Virus record (IMG/VR): IMGVR_UViG_3300008448_000019
Span: 1 to 64,000 of that record
Direction: 5' to 3' (one strand)
From: a virus
Length of the DNA: 64,000 bases
Below are positions 52,219 to 64,000 of this stretch, piece after piece. How positions within the stretch are numbered: the first letter of the stretch is position 1; each line of letters opens with the position of its first letter. The position numbers and the translations under genes are program-made. Below the pieces are notes generated by a model. It ran no database searches. It saw nothing but the letters and a program-made list of their open reading frames with translations, and was not told the origin of the DNA.

Positions 52219-52936
52219 TTTTATTAGAAATAGGCCGTGGCTGACCAGGGAGAGCGATTCAGTACCTAAACCTACAATCCAAACAATCCCTGACTGGTAT
52301 AGAAAAGCCGATAGATTTGCAGTAAAACCAGATACTGGAGAGTATTGGCAAGATCCGATGGTCGGGGGAAAAATACCAACTTGGAAAGCCTGTCCAGCAA
52401 TATTTGACATAATGGGGACAGGATATGTATACCGTACCCCATGCGACATAGAATTTTATGAAGAAAATGGAGCAATAAAAGTAAAAGTTTTAGATGAAAA
52501 AAACAAAGACTTCGTTCAGGTGCGCCCACCGATGCATCAATTTTCTCATCCCATGGGCTATCATGAATTTCACTTTGCATGGTGGTCTGACTGGGCAGTA
52601 AAAGTTCCAGAAGGCTACAGCGTTCTCTACACCCAGCCATTTAATAGATTTGAACTGCCATTTCTAACTACCAGTGGAATCATAGATAATGATCAAGTAA
52701 ATCTTCCTGGAACTATGCCATTTTTTGTAGTAAAAGGCTTTACTGGAGTTGTACCAGCAGGGACCCCATACGCTCAGATGCTACCTTTTAAGAGGGAAAA
52801 TTGGCATTCCGAGGTAGACGCAGATATTTCCCACAAAGAAATGGCCACAAACAACCACTCTAATAGTGCAAAATACCGCGTCCCGGACGGGGGCGTCTAC
52901 CAAAAACAAGTTTGGACTCGTAGGGTTTACGAATAA
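52202..52936 (+). CDS. DUF6065-like protein (second copy)
   Basis: The start is GTG, 17 bases inside the upstream gene. The 244-residue protein has QTIPDWYRKADRF, then WWSDWAVKVPEGYSVLYTQPFNRFELPF, TTSGIIDNDQVNLPG and GVVPAGTPYAQMLPFKR, the common DUF6065 pattern. The match to the first copy is in the second half. Such proteins are found near 2OG oxygenases in some phages, from memory. The role is unknown. Confidence 0.6.
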   Translation: MKQLISFIRNRPWLTRESDSVPKPTIQTIPDWYRKADRFAVKPDTGEYWQDPMVGGKIPTWKACPAIFDIMGTGYVYRTPCDIEFYEENGAIKVKVLDEKNKDFVQVRPPMHQFSHPMGYHEFHFAWWSDWAVKVPEGYSVLYTQPFNRFELPFLTTSGIIDNDQVNLPGTMPFFVVKGFTGVVPAGTPYAQMLPFKRENWHSEVDADISHKEMATNNHSNSAKYRVPDGGVYQKQVWTRRVYE

Positions 52937-52950
52937 TATAGGATATAACT

Positions 52951-53646
52951 ATGAGCCAAGAAAATGTAACTAACAGCAAATCCAACCCTGTAAGGGTTTC
53001 AATCACGCCTTCCGGCTTTTTTGGAGCATCTCCAGACAATATCGTTTCTTTAGACAACTTTATGACGGAGTATGAGCTAGAGTATTTAAATAATTTTGCT
53101 CGTAAAAATACAGCCTGGGATGTGACTGAGTCCCATTTTAATGAAGATGGAGTATGTATCTATGACGCCTCTTACTGGGCAGACCGCGTAGCTACAGATG
53201 AAACTTTAAACTCTGTAGACCCCAAAGTTGTAGAAGTTATTGAAGGCATGCAAGCTAGGCTAAAAGTAGAAGTAGATAAATTTTTTAACGTAGATGCTCT
53301 ACCCACCAGCGCAGCTGTGGTCAGGTGGCTGCCTGGACAATTCCAATATCCGCATGCAGATAAAGAGCTACATATTGGTGAAGATCGAGGTAAACCAAAT
53401 GACTTTCCATACTATGACATTGCCGGACTGTTCTACATAAATGACGATTACGAGGGTGGAGAGTTGTACTTCCCAGATCAAGGAATACAGTTTAAGCCAA
53501 AGCCTGGATCAGCATACTTTTTTCCAGGAGATATGAACTACATCCACGGGGTGACGGAAATTACATCTGGAATTAGATATGTTTGTCCGTTTTTCTGGAC
53601 AATAGTGTCACACAAAAACACTAGCTCAGAGAAAATTGGAGAGTAG
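52951..53646 (+). CDS. 2OG/Fe(II) oxygenase, prolyl 4-hydroxylase-like (cassette 3)
   Basis: TAGGAT lies 6 nt before the ATG, so it may have its own leaderless promoter inside the cassette. The 231-residue protein has HAD (His135, Asp137), YIHGV (His199) and Arg209, with the core INDDYEGGELYFPDQG. A charged loop (KELHIGEDRGKPND) follows the first iron ligand pair. It is distinct from the first two cassette enzymes. Confidence 0.88.
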   Translation: MSQENVTNSKSNPVRVSITPSGFFGASPDNIVSLDNFMTEYELEYLNNFARKNTAWDVTESHFNEDGVCIYDASYWADRVATDETLNSVDPKVVEVIEGMQARLKVEVDKFFNVDALPTSAAVVRWLPGQFQYPHADKELHIGEDRGKPNDFPYYDIAGLFYINDDYEGGELYFPDQGIQFKPKPGSAYFFPGDMNYIHGVTEITSGIRYVCPFFWTIVSHKNTSSEKIGE

Positions 53647-53648
53647 AT

Positions 53649-54383
53649 ATGTCACTTTTTGTAGATAGCATAGACGTCAGTACTTTTAAAATTTACAAAG
53701 ACGCTCCCAACACTTTAGGAGAGCTAGGAATTCCACAAAATAGGATTATAGAAATTCCAAATTTTGTGACCCCTGAAGCCGCTGTGAGCATTATTAACTA
53801 TGTCGAATCATACTCAGAAATATGGGGAGATATAGCATTTTACGGATCCTCCGGCATGGGAATACACCCAGATGACCCAAGACTTGCTGAATACAACTTA
53901 CCGCCTATGTTTTTTGACTCACTAAGAAATAGGTTTAAAGAAGCTATAGAAGCTGTATTTGATAGAGAAGTGGTTGCAAACACGTCTCACGCTCAAAAAT
54001 GGGATGTAGGAGGTTTTGCTGCGCCTCACTCAGATAACTCAGATTTTGATGGAACGCCAAACGCTTTTGAGATTAATAAGTACGTTGGAATACTTTATCT
54101 AAATAACGACTACGAGGGTGGAGAGTTATACTTCCCAGAACACAACATAGAGTTCCAGCCAGCTGCATACTCTTATATTTGTTTCCCTGGAGGTGTTGAG
54201 AATATCCACGGAGTAAAAGAAATACTAAAAGGAACTAGGTATACTATGGTTTCTTTTTGGGATTTTGCCGACGCAGAGTACTCAGACGAAACAAAAGCCA
54301 AGTGGGAAGAAGAAATAAAAGGAATTCGTTCTGAGCAGGCTGCGCAAAAAGAAGAGTGGGAAAAAGGAAACAAGTACGCATAG
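53649..54383 (+). CDS. 2OG/Fe(II) oxygenase, prolyl 4-hydroxylase-like (cassette 4)
   Basis: GGAGAG precedes the ATG. The 244-residue protein has HSD (His127, Asp129), NIHGV (His187) and Arg197. The core is LNNDYEGGELYFPEHN. An acidic/basic C-terminal helix extends it (KAKWEEEIKGIRSEQAAQ). It overlaps the next gene by 1 base. Confidence 0.88.
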   Translation: MSLFVDSIDVSTFKIYKDAPNTLGELGIPQNRIIEIPNFVTPEAAVSIINYVESYSEIWGDIAFYGSSGMGIHPDDPRLAEYNLPPMFFDSLRNRFKEAIEAVFDREVVANTSHAQKWDVGGFAAPHSDNSDFDGTPNAFEINKYVGILYLNNDYEGGELYFPEHNIEFQPAAYSYICFPGGVENIHGVKEILKGTRYTMVSFWDFADAEYSDETKAKWEEEIKGIRSEQAAQKEEWEKGNKYA

Positions 54384-54979
54384 TGAGCCCAGAAGTATTT
54401 GCAGAAAGAATTTGCTACTATGAACAGGCCATCCCCAATCCAAAGAATATAGTAGAGCTACTAGAAACATCTAACAGTCAGCTAAAAAATGGTGATCTAA
54501 TAGACCCATGGCGCGAATGGGTAGCCTCGGGGACAGAAGAAAAACAAATATTTGGACATCAAAAATATACAGACGAGGCTAAGCTTAGCAAAAGCTCAGA
54601 AGTAGTTTCTTTTATATACACCACTATAAAGTCAGCACTAGACGCCGCAGGCAAAGACTACGCCCAAAGATTTAACATAGAGTACATAGAACCAGAGTCA
54701 ATAGGAATCTCTAAATATAGGGTAGGCGCTGCAATGGGGCCGCACGTTGACTACTACGGGGAACCAAATATTGAGCCACTTATGTCTGCTGTTATGTATT
54801 TAAATGATGATTATGAAGGAGGAGAGCTTAGGTTCCCCGACCAAGATGTGACAATAAAGCCCTCGGCAGGAAGTATTCTAGTTTTCCCCTCGGTGCCCCC
54901 CTTTTACCACGAACCCCTTCCTGTAACTTTTGGTACAAAATACATATCAGCAGCATTCTGGATAAAAAAGTTAAAGTAA
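54383..54979 (+). CDS. 2OG/Fe(II) oxygenase, prolyl 4-hydroxylase-like (cassette 5)
   Basis: I choose GTG 54383, which overlaps the upstream TAG (TAGTG), as at 51484; an ATG at 54356 lies inside the previous gene. The 198-residue protein has HVD (His121, Asp123), FYHEP (His176) and Lys186. The core is LNDDYEGGELRFPDQD. The cassette ends here; the second fibre module starts 91 bases later with its own promoter. Confidence 0.87.
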   Translation: MSPEVFAERICYYEQAIPNPKNIVELLETSNSQLKNGDLIDPWREWVASGTEEKQIFGHQKYTDEAKLSKSSEVVSFIYTTIKSALDAAGKDYAQRFNIEYIEPESIGISKYRVGAAMGPHVDYYGEPNIEPLMSAVMYLNDDYEGGELRFPDQDVTIKPSAGSILVFPSVPPFYHEPLPVTFGTKYISAAFWIKKLK

Positions 54980-55014
54980 ATTATACACTATATTTACTTT
55001 ATAGCGAATAATCA

Positions 55015-55037
55015 CTAAGGCATATCTCAGGTAAAAT
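55015..55037 (+). promoter_or_regulatory. Promoter of second fibre module, CTAAGG-N11-TAAAAT
   Basis: CTAAGG (55015-55020), 11 bases, then TAAAAT (55032-55037). The same two words at the same distance occur at 59584-59606. The spacing is too short for a sigma-70 -35 box, so CTAAGG may be an activator site. Confidence 0.55.
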
Positions 55038-55070
55038 GTAAGAGGTAGCCTATCCTAAGGGACAAATCTC

Positions 55071-58728
<3,658 letters not shown>

Positions 58729-58729
<1 letters not shown>

Positions 58730-59205
58730 TGGCAGGGCCTTTGAGCGGACTATTAGGTTCAACGCTGTACTCTGACTTTGTAGTGTTTAATGCCTCTACC
58801 ACTCCGACAAATAGTGTAACTGGTGGATGGTATAACTTCTATACCGGAGGAACTGTAAATTCTATAATGTCTACTACCTCTACAACTGTAGGCTTACGGG
58901 CTCCGTACTGGTGTGATGGAGTTTTAGAAACTAACAACAATATAAATATGATTGGTGCTAAGTTTATACAAATTCAAGTTTCAGCTTCTGGAGTAAGCCC
59001 TCCTCATTTTTATGCAAGTTTCGGTTGGGCAAGAAGTTCTGGCGGCTATGACGGATTTTCACTTGGAAACCCTAGTGATGCAAACTACAGCATAAGAACT
59101 CATACAATTCCAGTTACTGGCGCGGGTAATGGAAAAATACGACTTTATGTAACAAACTCCGATGCTGGATTTGTAACCCTTCACTCTATAGTTTTGAAGT
59201 ATTAG
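58729..59205 (+). CDS. Small virion-type protein, 158 aa
   Basis: Start ATG 58729 overlaps the upstream stop (TAATG). The beta-rich protein (FIQIQVSASGVSPPHFYASFGW, GNGKIRLYVTNSDAGFVTLHSIVLKY) looks like a fibre tip or attached lectin-type domain. No family is recognised. Confidence 0.6.
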
Positions 59206-59212
59206 GAGAAAA

Positions 59213-59545
59213 ATGTCAATTTGGGCAAAGATAGACAATGATAAATATATCTCACGGGTGGTTGAAGTAGAGGAAACCATTGAAACTCCCACTGACTGGC
59301 TTTTTAGCAATTTTGGCGATGGCCCTTGGGTGGACATTTCTAGTAGCCGAATTAGCCCAAGTTTTAGTGAAAAAGCTGGAGTGTATGACAGCGTAAATAA
59401 TGTTGTTTTTTCTCCCAACGTGTACCCTTCTTGGGTTTTAGATCAAGACAGCTTAACTTGGAATCCACCAGTTGAAGAACCACAAGACGAGAATGACTAT
59501 GAGTGGGATGAAGATACCACGTCATGGAAACAAACAAATCAATAG
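59213..59545 (+). CDS. Phage structural-type protein with PSW...W repeats, 110 aa
   Basis: AGGAGA precedes the ATG. It ends with PYPSWVLD-type pattern (YPSWVLDQDSLTWNPPVEEPQDEN) and YEWDEDTTSWK. These are common in short proteins near tail fibre genes of marine and freshwater phages, from memory. The function is unknown; it may help fibre assembly. Confidence 0.65.
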   Translation: MSIWAKIDNDKYISRVVEVEETIETPTDWLFSNFGDGPWVDISSSRISPSFSEKAGVYDSVNNVVFSPNVYPSWVLDQDSLTWNPPVEEPQDENDYEWDEDTTSWKQTNQ

Positions 59546-59583
59546 AAAATAGGCACAACTAGGCCTATGTAGTCTTAGCCTGC

Positions 59584-59606
59584 CTAAGGCTGTCCTATGG
59601 TAAAAT
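59584..59606 (+). promoter_or_regulatory. Promoter, CTAAGG-N11-TAAAAT
   Basis: CTAAGG (59584-59589), 11 bases, TAAAAT (59601-59606), as before 55071. The motif TAGACGCC (59621-59628) follows. The TTG start of the next gene is 42 bases further. Confidence 0.55.
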
Positions 59607-59619
59607 ATAGCTAGATCTA

Positions 59620-61218
<1,599 letters not shown>

Positions 61219-61219
<1 letters not shown>

Positions 61220-64000
61220 TGCCACAATTTTTATCAAATTTTGACCAAGCTTTTACTCCTTCTCAAGAGTTTACTGATCCAGTAGCAAAATTTAGGGTGT
61301 CCACCCCACAAGCTCTTATTGATACCGACTTCGAGTATGGTATTCAGGGTACCAAGTGGGAAGCGTTGGCAATGACCAACAACAGACCATTTGCATTTAA
61401 CTCAGCTATCCCGATCAAAAATGTTGCCTCTATTTCCATGCCAGCAGGGTCTAAAACTGTAACCGTAACTCTCACACCTAACACAAAAACTGTAACAGCT
61501 ATAAGCTTAGCAACTCCAGCTACGGGATACGTAACTTATACAACTAGCGCTGATCATGGTTTTACTATTGGAGAATATGTCAGCATTTCAGGTGTTACTG
61601 CTGCATATACTGGTTTATATCAAATTGTAGAAGTAGGGTCTGCCACAACGTTTTCAGTAGCAAACTCTAGCGTCGTTGCTGCCGGAGATCAGAGCGGAAC
61701 CGCAATCTCCGGTTACGCTCCGCCAGACGGATCAATTATAACTATTGTAGATACTTTAGTTAAGCCAGCAGATGGAACGTACCTAATTGAAGGTGGTGGA
61801 GGAACATCTCAGTTTACATACTATGCCACTGCAGAAAACAGTACATCTATAACATCTTTAGTTGACAGCAATAAAACCTCTATTTTTATAGCTCAGCCTT
61901 TCGCTTCAGCACCAATAGGAACCAATCCAACTGTAACATATACTGGAACAAAAGTTACTGTTGTAACTAGTGTCCCACACGGTCTGTCAATTGGAAACAA
62001 TATCGCACTAACCGGAACAACCGCCGATACTAACGCACCAAACGGCTCATGGACAGTCTCAACAGTATTAAATCCAACAACTATAGTATTCTACGCAGAC
62101 GCTGAGCCAACAGGAACAATAGGTGGCACTGCAAAACTTTATGTTAGGCCTCAGGGGACATTTGCCCACAGGCCTTTTGATGGTGGAGTAATATTTTCAA
62201 CAAATGGAAATTCTAATAATCAGCAGGCAATTAGACAAACTAGACGTTACTTCCGTTACCAGTCAGGTAAAGGAATTCAGTATAGCTCCGGTAGCCTACT
62301 TAAGCCATCTTTTCAACTAGATGAGCTGTCCGCCGATGGTGACACAATTACAATTCAAACAAAAGAACAACACAATCTGGTTCCAGGTGTACAGATAAAC
62401 ATCATTAACTCAGATACTACTGACTACAACGGTACTTATTTAGTGGACTCAGTTCTTACATATAATAGATTTACAGTAAAGACAACCCTACCTCTACCAC
62501 CAAACGCAACTGGACGATATTACATTACGGTAAGTCAGTGGACTGGATCTGTTGTTAGAGTTGGTCTTTTTGATGAGCAAAATGGAATATTTTTTGAATA
62601 CGATGGTAAAAAATTATATGCCGTACAAAGAAGCTCCACGTATCAGATTTCTGGTAGGGTAACTGTCACTAATGGGGGAAACACCGTAGCACAGTCTGGA
62701 CCAGACTTTCCGACAAGCTTTACTAATCAATTAAATCCAGGAGATTACATAGTCCTTAGAGGACAATCGTACAAAGTTTTAAGCATTGAAAGTGATACAA
62801 GTCTTACCATTTCTCCGTCCTACCGAGGACTGTCAGCTACAAATGTTATAGTTTCTAAGACAGTTAACAAGAAAATTCCTCAAGATCAGTGGAATATAGA
62901 TAAAGTAGATGGCACCGGGTATTCTGGCTACAATTTAGACTTAAACAGAATGCAAATGTTCTTTATTGACTACTCTTGGTATGGTGCTGGTGCCGTCCGC
63001 TGGGGCCTTAGAACAACCGATGGTGAAGTCACATATGTACACAAAGAAGCAAACAATAACGTAAATCTAGAAGCTTACATGCGTTCTGGTAACTTGCCAG
63101 GAAGATACGAAACAAACACCATACCAGTGTATACAAAAATATCTGCAAACTTAACTACATCAGATACTACACTTTATGTTGACTCTACTGCCGAATTCAA
63201 CCAGTCAGGAACTTTGGTAGTTAGAAACGGCACTAAAGTAGAGCTAATGAATTATGCTAACAAAACTGCAACATCATTTACTGGATTAACTCGCGTAAAG
63301 ACCGGAAACCCATCAGTAGATTTAACAATTGCGGTGGGGTCATCGGTAGGAACAGTATTTGATGAAGCTGACCTAGCAAACGTTCAAATTGGACAAAGAG
63401 TAATATCTAACAGCTTCCCAGAAGGAACATTTGTAGTTGGAATATCTGGAAGCGTTATAACTTTTAGCAAGGCAGCTACTAGTTTGAATCCTCCTGCAGT
63501 AATTTTTGCCCCAATGAGCGACATACCTCAAGCATTTACGTACCTAGAGCAGTCGCCAGTAATAGTAGAAAACGCTTACCCGCAGTTCTCTCCAACAGTC
63601 TCCCACTGGGGAACGTCGGTAATTATGGACGGTGGCTATGATGATGACAAGTCCTTAGTTTTTACTTATGGACAGCGAAACAGCATAACAATTGCACCTA
63701 ACATAACTAGATCATTGTTTTCAATACGAATAGCTCCATCCGTTGATAATGGTTTAATTAGCGAGTTTGGCGGCAGAGAAGTTGTCAATAGAATGCAGCT
63801 AACCCTAAGAAGCCTAGGAATATCTGCAAGAACTAGTGGAAACTTCCTTGTACGGGCAATTCTAAATGGAGTTCCAGCAACCAGCCAGTCTTGGACTGAC
63901 GCTACCGGTAATGCTGGAGCTCAGGCCAACTCCTCACTCGCACAGATTGCGGACTACAGCTCTAGGGATATACCTATTCTTGGAGGAGAAGTAGTAGCAG
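61219..64000 (+). CDS. Large structural protein B2 (3' end outside window); paralogue of 45153-48191
   Basis: ATG 61219 overlaps the upstream stop (TAATG). At least 927 residues are read with no stop before the window ends. It follows B1 almost domain by domain: ALIDTDFEYGIQGTKWE, HGFTIGEYVSISG, QTRRYFRYQSGKG, MQMFFIDYSWYGAGAVRWGLR and HWGTSVIMDGGYDDD. The conserved blocks include stretches of identical DNA. It is probably a virion protein alongside the collagen fibre before it. Confidence 0.7.

Overview
The window looks like part of a large tailed-phage genome, or a prophage or assembled viral contig, that infects a low-GC actinobacterium. Evidence for the host type includes a WhiB-family regulator, a DUF3039 protein, a DUF6421-like protein, flavin-dependent ThyX, a class Ib nrdHIEF operon, and peptidoglycan hydrolases of M23, CHAP and amidase type. 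In addition, about twenty genes begin 6-8 nt after a TANNNT box, the arrangement of actinobacterial leaderless promoters. A freshwater planktonic actinobacterial host is an inference, not shown by the sequence.

Layout. 1-3.5 kb: minus-strand genes, with a cut-off terminase-small-subunit-like gene, an HNH nuclease, an HTH protein and small proteins. 3.5-4.5 kb: AT-rich, repeat-filled divergent region. 4.5-15 kb: small membrane proteins, a GT61-like glycosyltransferase, a surface protein with an FN3 domain, a thermonuclease, three separate peptidoglycan hydrolases and a run of small minus-strand proteins. 15-31 kb: accessory region that mixes nucleotide metabolism (thyX, dut) with seven 2-oxoglutarate/Fe(II) oxygenases, two further GT61-like glycosyltransferases, one GT60-like glycosyltransferase, a sugar nucleotidyltransferase, an APH-like kinase, a glutathione-peroxidase-like protein, a serine recombinase and two tRNAs. 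31-37 kb: tRNA-Asn, WhiB and nrdHIEF. 37-64 kb: virion fibre region, with two related fibre modules (37.3-49.9 kb and 55.0-64 kb) that contain collagen-like Gly-X-Thr proteins. Between them lies a cassette of five more 2OG oxygenases and two DUF6065-like proteins.

How the genes may work together. Twelve 2OG/Fe(II) oxygenases in all, eleven prolyl-4-hydroxylase-like and one JmjC/cupin-like, are encoded with a homologue of the hydroxyproline GlcNAc-transferase family (GT60), three GT61-like transferases, a nucleotidyltransferase, a kinase and collagen-like GPT/GAT-repeat fibres. My main hypothesis is a phage-encoded system that hydroxylates and then glycosylates its own fibres. The gene content and position are seen in the sequence; the substrate is inferred.
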